Positions 1-7,934 of a stretch of DNA of 44,619 nt are shown one piece after another (the first letter of the stretch is position 1; each line of letters starts with the position of its first letter). Both the position numbers and the translations under genes were made by a program. The notes under the pieces were generated by a model that was not told the origin of the DNA, ran no database searches, and saw nothing but the letters and a program-made list of their open reading frames with translations. Source of the DNA: Solobacterium sp. (GTDB lineage: Bacteria > Bacillota_I > Bacilli_A > Erysipelotrichales > Erysipelotrichaceae); contig JAFUGM010000003.1 of assembly GCA_017469355.1 (NCBI GenBank), positions 1 to 44,619 of the forward strand. The letters run 5' to 3'.

Positions 1-65
1 ACTACCTGGGTCTTTCCGTCTTCTGTAATATTTCTGCCAATCACTTCAGCTTTCTTTGGTTTCAT
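1..65 (-). CDS. Start of an unidentified protein, cut by the window edge
   Basis: Only the first 21 codons are inside the window. They begin at the ATG complementary to positions 63-65 and read MKPKKAEVIGRNITEDGKTQ before running off the left edge. The gene lies 46 bases downstream of the tandem-GNAT gene on the same strand. A TATAAT hexamer (complement of 92-97) sits in that gap, so it may have its own promoter, although I see no good -35 element. There is too little sequence to assign a family. Confidence 0.45.
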   Translation of the reverse strand, partial: MKPKKAEVIGRNITEDGKTQV

Positions 66-111
66 AATGTTCTTATCCGTTTCTTACAAGCATTATAGCG
101 AGACATATAAC

Positions 112-1101
112 TCATTTCGAGTCATCTACCTGAAAGGTGATACGCATCTGATGCCAGCGCTCATTGCCATGGGTGGATTCTTCACTGATTCCTTCATCAA
201 GAAGCCCAAACCTGGTGTAATACGGAACCAGATCATCAAGGCAGGTAAGCACCACACCTGCTCTTCCTTCCCTCTTTGCGTCTTTGATCATCTGTTTTAA
301 CAGGAGGCCCGCATACCCATGGTTTCGATATTCCGGTACCGTCCCAACCCCGAAAATCATCTGCCACTTCCCGGATTCTTCATGCATGGTCGCATGATGA
401 TACATGTCATCGAGAAGATCCCGCTCATTGGTTGTCATTCCATTGACATAGGAAGCGATCTCTCCATCCTTCAACAGTAATTTGAAATGATTCGGATAAA
501 TGGTAAGCCTTTCTTTTAACGATGTCTTATCTGCCGCAAGATGCGGTGGGAAACAACGCTCTTCCGCAATTGCCATTGCGTCAAGATCATCTATTGTGCC
601 TGTTCGTATCACTTCGGATAAGTCCTTGAGATATAACACATCACACGCAAAGTGCCCTGTGTTGCCAAGGGGATGATCGATTCTACGAAATCCATATCCT
701 TCATAGAACTTCTGCGCCGCAATCATATTCTCAAAGGTTTCAAGATAGCACCTGCCATATCGTTCCTGCCCATAGGCCAATGCCTCATGAATCAACTGAT
801 GGGCAATTCCAGTACCACGTGCCTCTGGAAGGCAGTACATTTTCTGTAATTCGCAAAGGTCTCCTTCCATCGGTCCAATTCCTACGCCGCCAACGATCGT
901 TCCATTCTGTTCTGCGACCCAATACGCACTTCCTTCTGCTTGATAAAACTCATAGAAACATGAAAGATTCGGGTCTTCCCATGCGGTTCCTTCATGGTCT
1001 CCTCCGAATTCTTTCAGGCAATAGCGGATCAGATACTCCACCTGCGCATTATCCTGGGGTTCAATTTCCCGGATGACCACCGGGCAGTCCTGGTTCTTCA
1101 T
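112..1101 (-). CDS. Tandem GNAT-domain N-acetyltransferase
   Basis: A 329-residue protein made of two GNAT folds in series. The acetyl-CoA-binding motif A is visible in both halves: EARGTG near residues 93-98 and EYRNHGYAG near 257-265. The N-terminal half has a typical GNAT ending (AAQKFYEGYGF, about 128-138). The second half ends with YYTRFGLL. GNAT enzymes move an acetyl group from acetyl-CoA to an amine; the acceptor here is unknown. The start codon overlaps the rqcP stop by four bases, so the two are translationally coupled at the end of the pth-mfd-rqcP operon. In some two-domain GNATs only one half is active, and I cannot tell which applies here. Confidence 0.85.
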   Translation of the reverse strand: MKNQDCPVVIREIEPQDNAQVEYLIRYCLKEFGGDHEGTAWEDPNLSCFYEFYQAEGSAYWVAEQNGTIVGGVGIGPMEGDLCELQKMYCLPEARGTGIAHQLIHEALAYGQERYGRCYLETFENMIAAQKFYEGYGFRRIDHPLGNTGHFACDVLYLKDLSEVIRTGTIDDLDAMAIAEERCFPPHLAADKTSLKERLTIYPNHFKLLLKDGEIASYVNGMTTNERDLLDDMYHHATMHEESGKWQMIFGVGTVPEYRNHGYAGLLLKQMIKDAKREGRAGVVLTCLDDLVPYYTRFGLLDEGISEESTHGNERWHQMRITFQVDDSK

Positions 1102-1370
1102 AGTAATGCTTGTGTTTCAATATACTCTTCGTTCAATACTTCATACATGTCTGCCGCATCCTGTTTCTTTTTCACTTCTTCCACCGAATTTACCCGTACG
1201 GTAAGTTTCCGGCTTCCAAAGCGGACTGCGACTTCGTCTCCAACTTTCACTTCATGAGAAGGCTTTACTGCTTTCCCGTTGATTTCCACCCGTTCATTCT
1301 TTGCGAGCTCCTGAGAAATGGTTCTGCGCTTCAGAATACGGGATACTTTCAGCCATTTATCGATCCGCAT
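1098..1370 (-). CDS. rqcP: RqcP (YabO-like) S4-domain ribosome quality-control protein
   Basis: A 90-residue S4 RNA-binding protein that starts MRIDKWLKVSRILKRRT, with the alpha-L motif and the ending KKKQDAADMYEVL typical of Bacillota RqcP/YabO. In Bacillus, RqcP works with RqcH on stalled 50S subunits to add C-terminal alanine tails to blocked nascent chains. Its start overlaps the mfd 3' end by 14 bases and its stop overlaps the GNAT start, so it sits in the middle of a tight operon. The position next to mfd and pth matches the Bacillus order. The heat-shock protein Hsp15 has the same fold, but length and context favour RqcP. Confidence 0.9.
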   Translation of the reverse strand: MRIDKWLKVSRILKRRTISQELAKNERVEINGKAVKPSHEVKVGDEVAVRFGSRKLTVRVNSVEEVKKKQDAADMYEVLNEEYIETQALL

Positions 1371-4300
1371 CTTTGACGGCCTCCTTTGATCTGATGATCA
1401 GTTCAATCACAGTTTTTAATGACTGCGCACTCTTGGGAAGAGACGCAATGATACACATGTTGGTATATCGAAGTTCAATATCTTTACTGATCTCTGAAAA
1501 CAGCTTAAACAGCTTTACCCCATCCAGGGTCTGCGAGAACTCCTTCGAAAAGGTCACCGTATGCATACCTCGTAGTTCTTTATAAGACGCTACCGAAGGG
1601 TCATTTACCAGAATATCGAGCTTTCGTTTTTCAAACAACGTGTCCACTTCTGCCGGAAGCTTTCCATACTGGTCACTGACTTCCGTCTTATACACTTCCA
1701 GTTCCGCAAATGAATTCAAACCATCAATCTTCTGATACATGGAAATCTTGTCATAGTCGTCCGGCGCAAATTCCTTTGGAATATATCCATTGCCTGAAAC
1801 TAACGCATGACGCCGCTCTTCTGGCTGCTCTACTTCATGGCCTTTCGAACGTTCGATTGCCTGTTCCAGCATCTCGATATACATATCGATACCGACGGTA
1901 TCGATGAAGCCGGACTGTTCCGGCCCCAACAGGTCACCAGCACCACGGATGGTAAGATCACGCATTGCGATCTTATAGCCGCTGCCAAGCCTTGCGAATT
2001 CCTTGACTGCCTGAAGCCGCTTGGATGCGGTTTCGCTTAACTGCCGTCTTGGCGGAACCAGAAGATATGCATACGCTACCCGATCACTTCTTCCAACCCG
2101 TCCTTTAATCTGATAAATCTGCGCCAGACCGAAATTCTGCGCATCTTCAATCAGAATCGTATTCGCATTGGGGATATCAATACCATTTTCAATAATTGTG
2201 GTACATACCAGCACATTCAGTTCTTTCTGATTGAACTGATACATCACATCTTCGATGGATTCCCGATCCATCTGCCCATGAACGATGCCAACCCTTGCGT
2301 CCTTGATATAGGACTGTAATGTGCGGGCAGTGTTGTAGATTCGATCAATTGAATTACAGAGATAGAACACCTGTCCATCCCGGGCCAGTTCCTTTTCAAT
2401 CGCCCCGGTAATCAGGCCACGATTCATTTCCGCTACGTAGATCTGAACTCCATAACGGTTAGCAGGAGGGGTATCCAGTTGGGACAGTGACCGTATTCCA
2501 ACCAGAGACATCTGTAATGTACGGGGAATCGGGGTTGCGCTGAGCGTCAACACATCGATCGTATTCTTATATTCCTTGATCTTTTCCTTATGTTCTACGC
2601 CAAAGCGTTGTTCTTCATCCACGACCAGTAATCCAAGATCCTTGAATTCCACATCCTTGGAAAGGATGCGATGCGTTCCAATCAGGATATCCACCGTACC
2701 ATCCTTTGTCTCCTTCAGGGTCTGCTTTACCTTTGCGGGAGTCACAAAGCGATCCAGAACACGAATCGTGAAAGGATACCCTTCAAACCGTCCACAGAAT
2801 GTATGGAAATGCTGTTCCGCAAGAATCGTTGTCGGGCAGAGCACCGCAACCTGCTTATTCTCCGCAGCCGCCTTGAATGCGGCACGGATCGCAATCTCCG
2901 TCTTTCCAAATCCGACATCCCCACAGACCAGCCGATCCATCGGTTTCGTGCTTTCCATATCCCGTTTGACATCGCTGACCGCCTTTTCCTGATCCGGTGT
3001 CAGTTCATACGCAAATTCATGTTCGAACTGTTTCTGCAGTTCGCTGTCCGGCTGGAATGCATGGCCAATGTTATCTTCTCTTGTCGCATACAGTTTCACA
3101 AGACGATCTGCCAGATCGCTGATGTTCTCTTCAAGTTTCTTCCTGGTTTTTTCCCATTCTCCTGACCCAAGCTTGTTTAACTTCGGTACGACACCTTCCC
3201 GGGAAACAAACTTTCGAACAAGACGAAACTGTTCCAGTGGAACTAAGAGTTCCGCGTTGCCTTTATAAACAACACGCAGGAAGTCGCGCATCGTTCCCTG
3301 TACTTCCCGGGTTTCAATTCCTACATACTGACCAACCCCATGATTGGCATGAACGACATAGTCTCCCGGCTCCAGTTCGTCATATCCGTGAATCACTTCT
3401 GCACTGCGGAATTTCTTTTCATACCGACCGACATGATGGTGAATTTCAAAGAGTTCCCGATCGGTAACGACGGTAAGGCCAGCTTCCTGTAACACAAACC
3501 CTTCCGGGAAGTCCGACAACATGACGTTAAAGCCCGGTTCGATCGCTTCTTCTCCGTCTACCAGACGATAAATGATCTTTTCATCCACACAGGCGCTTAA
3601 CACTTTCTGCATCTGTGATTCATGAATGCAGAACAATACCCGTGACTCCTGATGAAGTAAGCGGAGTTTAATGTTTAATGGTTCATTGGGAAGATGTAAT
3701 TCCGTGATTCCGGAAATGTTGTCATATAGCGGATCTTCATTCACCCGTTTACATCCCCTTCCAACCCGGGCATAGTCATGGAATACCGCAAAGCGGGGAA
3801 GCAGTTTCTTTTCCTGAGCCATTTCCTGAAGATAGGAAAGCGTCTCATCATTTAGCCGTTTTACCGATTCCTGTATCAAGGAATCATCGCCTGTTACGAT
3901 GAGCGGATGATTCATGTATTCAACGATGGAGGAAGTGTGCTTAAGCAATGCGTAATATGGATATAAGCCCGGCTCACTGAGGGAGTGGTCCACAAGATCC
4001 AATGCGGTCTCCACATTGGATTCCAGTATCAGATCTCCTTCCTCTTCAAGAATCCGTTTGGCTTCCTTTCTCAGTTCCTTCTTATCTTCTTCCGAAAAGA
4101 GAATGTCACTTGCCGGGACAATTGTCACTTCATTGACCGGCACGACTGTCTTCTGACTTGCGGCGTCAAAGAAACGGATACTGTCGACTTCATTGTCAAA
4201 GAATTCAATTCGAATCGGCTGTTCATAGTTGATGGAATAGACATCTACAATTCCTCCGCGTGAGGCAAAGGAGAGTGGGGAGTCAATATGTGAAGCTTCA

Positions 4301-4791
4301 TAGTAGCCGCCTGCCCGCAGTTTCCGCTTGAGGTCTTCCATCTCCAGCACATCATTCACCTTTACGGTAATGCATGCCTCACGGAATATCTCCGGAGAAG
4401 GAAGCTGGCGCAGAAAGCCACTGGGACAGGTGATGATTACCTGATCCGGATTCTTCAATAAGGACGCTAATGTCTCCACCTTGGATGCGGTCATCTCGGG
4501 GCTTGCGGCGATCGCTTCTACCCGAAGGGATTCATCCGCGCCGAAAAGCGCGCATTGTGTTTCACCCAGGAGGGTCGACAGGCGTTCATAGAGCCTCTGC
4601 GCGCTGTATAAGCTGTGTTTGACAACGAGAATCGGACGGGGGTGATTACGGTAAGATGCGGCGATCACCAGTGCTTCCTCAATCAGTGAGGTTAAGGGAA
4701 GCGGTCCTTTTTCGCTGTTCAGTTTCTGTACTGCGGGATTTGTCTGTAACTCTTCCTGCAGCCGAATTGGGAAGTTTTCTCTGTTTTCCAA
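1357..4791 (-). CDS. mfd: Transcription-repair coupling factor Mfd
   Basis: A 1144-residue Mfd, close to the usual length of about 1150-1180. It removes RNA polymerase stalled at DNA lesions and recruits UvrA. The order is: N-terminal UvrB-like module (about 1-350), RNA-polymerase-interacting CarD-like domain (about 470-560, around HANHGVGQYVGIE), RecG-like translocase with Walker A GDVGFGKTE (about 622-630), DEEQ box (about 723) and TLSATPIPRTL, then helicase motif VI (QIKGRVGRSD) and the C-terminal TRCF domain. The start codon is TTG, two bases after the pth stop, with AGAGGA upstream. This suggests translational coupling to pth. Confidence 0.97.
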   Translation of the reverse strand: MENRENFPIRLQEELQTNPAVQKLNSEKGPLPLTSLIEEALVIAASYRNHPRPILVVKHSLYSAQRLYERLSTLLGETQCALFGADESLRVEAIAASPEMTASKVETLASLLKNPDQVIITCPSGFLRQLPSPEIFREACITVKVNDVLEMEDLKRKLRAGGYYEASHIDSPLSFASRGGIVDVYSINYEQPIRIEFFDNEVDSIRFFDAASQKTVVPVNEVTIVPASDILFSEEDKKELRKEAKRILEEEGDLILESNVETALDLVDHSLSEPGLYPYYALLKHTSSIVEYMNHPLIVTGDDSLIQESVKRLNDETLSYLQEMAQEKKLLPRFAVFHDYARVGRGCKRVNEDPLYDNISGITELHLPNEPLNIKLRLLHQESRVLFCIHESQMQKVLSACVDEKIIYRLVDGEEAIEPGFNVMLSDFPEGFVLQEAGLTVVTDRELFEIHHHVGRYEKKFRSAEVIHGYDELEPGDYVVHANHGVGQYVGIETREVQGTMRDFLRVVYKGNAELLVPLEQFRLVRKFVSREGVVPKLNKLGSGEWEKTRKKLEENISDLADRLVKLYATREDNIGHAFQPDSELQKQFEHEFAYELTPDQEKAVSDVKRDMESTKPMDRLVCGDVGFGKTEIAIRAAFKAAAENKQVAVLCPTTILAEQHFHTFCGRFEGYPFTIRVLDRFVTPAKVKQTLKETKDGTVDILIGTHRILSKDVEFKDLGLLVVDEEQRFGVEHKEKIKEYKNTIDVLTLSATPIPRTLQMSLVGIRSLSQLDTPPANRYGVQIYVAEMNRGLITGAIEKELARDGQVFYLCNSIDRIYNTARTLQSYIKDARVGIVHGQMDRESIEDVMYQFNQKELNVLVCTTIIENGIDIPNANTILIEDAQNFGLAQIYQIKGRVGRSDRVAYAYLLVPPRRQLSETASKRLQAVKEFARLGSGYKIAMRDLTIRGAGDLLGPEQSGFIDTVGIDMYIEMLEQAIERSKGHEVEQPEERRHALVSGNGYIPKEFAPDDYDKISMYQKIDGLNSFAELEVYKTEVSDQYGKLPAEVDTLFEKRKLDILVNDPSVASYKELRGMHTVTFSKEFSQTLDGVKLFKLFSEISKDIELRYTNMCIIASLPKSAQSLKTVIELIIRSKEAVKDADR

Positions 4792-4793
4792 TT

Positions 4794-5387
4794 CTACTGT
4801 TCCTCTTTCTCCGTTTTAACTTTCCGGTTATACCCGGACATCACTTTATCCATGGGTTCTTTCACCCAGGCTTTTGCGGCTTTTGCGGCAGTATCGATAC
4901 TGGTTTCAAACTCTGCCTGTTCCGCTTTGGGAACCGGAGAGAGCACCCAGTCGGGCACTTCATCATGTTTACCTTTACGGCTATGACCGACCCCAATACG
5001 AATCCGTGCGATCGCATCGGTCCCAAGACAGGAAATGATATGTTTCATTCCTTTCTGCCCACCAGAACTTCCCTTGGGGCGAATCCGAACGGAACCTACA
5101 GGCAGGTCCATATCATCATGAATGACCAGAATATCTTCCGGTTCGATGTGATAGTAATCCACTGCGGCACGTACCGCTGTTCCAGACAGATTCATGAAGG
5201 TTAACGGCTTCATGAGCAGTACCTTTTCTCCGTGCAGGAATGTCGTTGCGATTAAGGCCTGAAATTTACTGGTGTTAATGGATATGCCGAGCTGATCCGC
5301 CAATCGATCTACCGCCATATATCCGCTGTTATGCCTGGTCTTTTCATAGTCCTTTCCTGGATTTCCAAGACCGACAATCAATTTCAT
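4794..5387 (-). CDS. pth: Peptidyl-tRNA hydrolase
   Basis: A 197-residue Pth that cleaves the ester bond of peptidyl-tRNAs dropped from ribosomes. It shows the family N-terminus VGLGNPGKDYEKTRHNSGY with catalytic His19 and Asn9, the loop HDDMDLPVG containing the conserved Asp, and the glycine-rich GSSGGQKG segment. The ATG overlaps the stop of the upstream membrane-anchored gene by four bases, and mfd follows after two bases. The pth-mfd order matches Bacillus, but no fin gene lies between them. Length is normal for the family. Confidence 0.97.
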   Translation of the reverse strand: MKLIVGLGNPGKDYEKTRHNSGYMAVDRLADQLGISINTSKFQALIATTFLHGEKVLLMKPLTFMNLSGTAVRAAVDYYHIEPEDILVIHDDMDLPVGSVRIRPKGSSGGQKGMKHIISCLGTDAIARIRIGVGHSRKGKHDEVPDWVLSPVPKAEQAEFETSIDTAAKAAKAWVKEPMDKVMSGYNRKVKTEKEEQ

Positions 5388-6190
5388 TCCGTTTCCTCTT
5401 CTTTCGTCTCTTCTTCCGTTACTGCTTCCTCTTCTTCGTCTGTTTCGCTTTCTTCTACCGGTAATGAAATGCCAAGCTCACTCAGCCACCGCTTTCCAAG
5501 ACGCGTATTCGTACCGAAGTCCTTCAGATCCTGAATGCAGTTATCGTATTCTTCGGTATTTCCTTCTTCCTGATACAGCACCGCAAGAATCGCTTCTTCA
5601 CAGTGTTTATACAGACCAATCAGCTGTTTGGAATACTTGAATCCTCCATAGTCCCCTTCCAGAAGAGATGTGATGAATGTCTTCCCGGAATCTTCCGTAC
5701 GGGAATAGAACTTCCGGTTTTCTTCATAAATTCTCCGCAATAACGTGAACTTATTCGTATCCGCATATGCGCTCAGTTTTTCATCCAGCAGCTCCCGTAA
5801 GCCATCTGCCTTACGGTAATATAACCGGTTGGGAATCGCGCAGTACAGATAGAAGAAGCTGTCTTCATTGGGGTCATATCCCTTATTCTTTCCATCCGGA
5901 TTCAGTAACAGATCGATATTCAGTGCTTCCAGATGTTCCTTGAATTCCGCATCTCTTGCGTAGAAGGTGTCACCCCATAACCGAAGCACACTGACCTTCT
6001 GTACATATTCCGCATCCTTCTGTTCTGCGATAAACGCATCCGCCTGTTCAAAGAAAGTATCCCTCTCATCAATCTGATCCAGGATCGCCAGCATCGCCCG
6101 GTTCAGTTTTCCCCGTGCCGACAGTTTGAATACCCGATAGAACATGTAGACCGAGATAGCCATTAATACAACATTGATCAATAAATTCAT
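5384..6190 (-). CDS. Membrane-anchored protein with acidic C-terminal tail, family unknown
   Basis: A 268-residue protein I do not recognise. Residues 2-20 are one hydrophobic segment (LLINVVLMAISVYMFYRVF) with no Cys or cleavage site, so it is probably a signal anchor. The rest is charged, predicted mainly helical and rich in Tyr, Leu and Glu. It could be TPR-like, but I see no clear repeat. The last 25 residues are almost all Glu, Asp and Thr. The start has a good AGGAG eight bases upstream. Its stop overlaps the pth start, so it is the first gene of the pth-mfd-rqcP operon. The acidic tail probably faces the cytoplasm. Confidence 0.75.
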   Translation of the reverse strand: MNLLINVVLMAISVYMFYRVFKLSARGKLNRAMLAILDQIDERDTFFEQADAFIAEQKDAEYVQKVSVLRLWGDTFYARDAEFKEHLEALNIDLLLNPDGKNKGYDPNEDSFFYLYCAIPNRLYYRKADGLRELLDEKLSAYADTNKFTLLRRIYEENRKFYSRTEDSGKTFITSLLEGDYGGFKYSKQLIGLYKHCEEAILAVLYQEEGNTEEYDNCIQDLKDFGTNTRLGKRWLSELGISLPVEESETDEEEEAVTEEETKEEETE

Positions 6191-6232
6191 ATGCGTGCTC
6201 CTGATGACCTATATTATAGCTCCGCATCGAGA

Positions 6233-7744
6233 TTAATCCCGATGAAAGAGATCTCTTGTATATACCTTTTCCTTCACATCATCGAGAACCGGATCATACC
6301 GGTTGGCGATGATACTGTCACTCTGTGCCTTGAACTTCTTGATATCATTTACAACCTTACTTCCGAAGAAGGTTGAGCCATGTTTCAAAGTCGGTTCATA
6401 GATGATCACGGTCGCCCCTTTGGCTTTAATCCGCTTCATGACACCCTGAATGGAAGATTGGCGGAAGTTATCGGAATTGGCCTTCATCGTCAATCGATAT
6501 ACCCCGACAACTGTTTCCTTTTCACGGTTATGATTGAACGCATTATCTTCCGAATAGTTGTAATATTCCGCCTTCTTCAGTACCCGGTCCGCTATGAAAT
6601 CCTTCCGTGTACGGTTACTGTCCACAATCGCATGAATCAGATTCTCTGGAACATCCTGGTAATTCGCAAGCAGCTGTTTGGTATCTTTTGGAAGACAATA
6701 TCCGCCATACCCAAAGGAAGGATTGTTATAGAAGTCTCCGACCCGAGGATCGAGACACACTCCCTTGATGATGGATACCGTATCCAGTCCTTTGACTTCC
6801 GCATACGTGTCCAGCTCATTGAAATAGGAGACCCGTAAGGCAAGATAGGTATTCACAAACAGTTTGACTGCCTCTGCTTCTGTACATCCCATAAACAGAG
6901 TTTCTATGTCCGCTTTCAATGCGCCCTGTTTTAATAATCCCGCAAAAAGCTCAGCTTTGGCTCTTGTGGAAGGTTCACATCCCACAATAATGCGGGAAGG
7001 ATACAGGTTATCATACAGCGCTTTGGATTCCCGCAGGAATTCCGGGGAAAACAGGATGTTTTCGTTATGGAACTTCTCCCGTACCTGACGGGTATATCCA
7101 ACCGGAATCGTACTCTTAATGACAATAAGTGGTGGATCACTTCGCTCTGCCGTACAATCCATTACCGTCTGAATCACTGTTTCTACCGCAGAACAGTCAA
7201 AGAAATTCTGTGTCGGATCATAATTGGTCGGCGCCGCTACGATCACGATCTCCGCATCCGCATAGGCTGCCTTACCATCGGTTACCGCATGTAAGTTCAG
7301 TGTCCGAGCACCTTCCTTCGCCTCACGAAAATACTGTTCAATATACGCATCCTGGATTGGGGATTCCAGACGATTGACTTTCTCCACCTTTTCTTCCAGC
7401 ACATCTACCGCAGTCACTTCATTGTTTCCTGCTAACAGCACCGCAAGAGAAAGACCGACATAACCGATACCCGCAACCGCAATACGGCAGGAAGGAAGTT
7501 CATCGGTTATCTTCTTTCCTTCGTCTGTAAAAAGATCCGCCGGTTCAAACCCGAGTGCTTCGCCCAATACCTCCAGCTGTTCAATGGAAGGAAGGTATTC
7601 CCCGCCTTCCAGCTTACTTAACATGGACCGATGTATTCCAGTTGTCTGAGACAGTGCACTCTGTGTCAGTTTTAATTGTTTCCGCTGTTTTATGACCGTT
7701 TCTGCCAGCAGTTCTCTGTTCAATCGCTTCATACGCCACCTCAT
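6233..7744 (-). CDS. Nucleotide-sugar (UDP-glucose-type) 6-dehydrogenase with fused N-terminal XRE HTH domain
   Basis: 503 residues. Residues 12-72 form an XRE/Cro-type helix-turn-helix ([20 protein letters not shown], then [15 protein letters not shown]). From residue 87 to the end it is a UDP-glucose/GDP-mannose dehydrogenase: Rossmann motif [13 protein letters not shown] (89-101), FSPEFLRES, and the catalytic Cys350 in [10 protein letters not shown]. The enzyme half alone is about 415 residues, a normal length, so this is a true fusion and not a truncation. Such enzymes oxidise UDP-glucose, or a related sugar nucleotide, to the uronate using two NAD+. There are two possible starts: ATG at 7744 (AGGTG upstream) or ATG at 7732 (AGGTGG very close). 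Repeats upstream at 7793-7860 may be its own operator. Confidence 0.9.
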   Translation of the reverse strand: MRWRMKRLNRELLAETVIKQRKQLKLTQSALSQTTGIHRSMLSKLEGGEYLPSIEQLEVLGEALGFEPADLFTDEGKKITDELPSCRIAVAGIGYVGLSLAVLLAGNNEVTAVDVLEEKVEKVNRLESPIQDAYIEQYFREAKEGARTLNLHAVTDGKAAYADAEIVIVAAPTNYDPTQNFFDCSAVETVIQTVMDCTAERSDPPLIVIKSTIPVGYTRQVREKFHNENILFSPEFLRESKALYDNLYPSRIIVGCEPSTRAKAELFAGLLKQGALKADIETLFMGCTEAEAVKLFVNTYLALRVSYFNELDTYAEVKGLDTVSIIKGVCLDPRVGDFYNNPSFGYGGYCLPKDTKQLLANYQDVPENLIHAIVDSNRTRKDFIADRVLKKAEYYNYSEDNAFNHNREKETVVGVYRLTMKANSDNFRQSSIQGVMKRIKAKGATVIIYEPTLKHGSTFFGSKVVNDIKKFKAQSDSIIANRYDPVLDDVKEKVYTRDLFHRD

Positions 7745-7792
7745 TGTTTCACCTATCAGGATACACTTCTATTCAGAAAATGACACGGATAT

Positions 7793-7860
7793 GTAACAAA
7801 ATTATGATATTTTTCGTTTAATTCGGTCTAATTGTTACTTAATTTGTTATTTTAGATAAC
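7793..7860. promoter_or_regulatory. AT-rich upstream region with GTAAC/GTTAC inverted repeats; candidate autoregulatory operator
   Basis: Upstream of the HTH-dehydrogenase gene, GTAACAA (7793-7799) faces TTGTTAC (7832-7838), and GTTAT-N5-ATAAC (7846-7860) forms a second palindrome. The neighbouring gene encodes an HTH domain, so self-binding is a reasonable guess. I could not place a convincing -35/-10 pair. Confidence 0.3.
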
Positions 7861-7872
7861 ACCCATTATAAA

Positions 7873-7901
7873 AGCTACCAGAACATACAATTCCGGTAGC
7901 T
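7873..7901 (-). terminator. Rho-independent terminator of the OYE reductase operon
   Basis: AGCTACC (7873-7879) pairs with GGTAGCT (7895-7901), with three more inner pairs. On the minus strand the hairpin is followed by TTTTATAA. It lies 34 bases past the stop of the OYE-type gene and marks the left end of the catabolic island. Confidence 0.8.
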
Positions 7902-7934
7902 CTATCCTTATTAATATAATTAATATAGCGTTGA

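Noticed and set aside
2576-3165. Plus-strand open frames across mfd
   Set aside because: They lie opposite a complete, well-conserved mfd reading frame and have no recognisable protein features or ribosome sites.
7793-7860. CRISPR-like repeats
   Set aside because: The repeats are short, inverted and without regular spacers; no cas genes are present.
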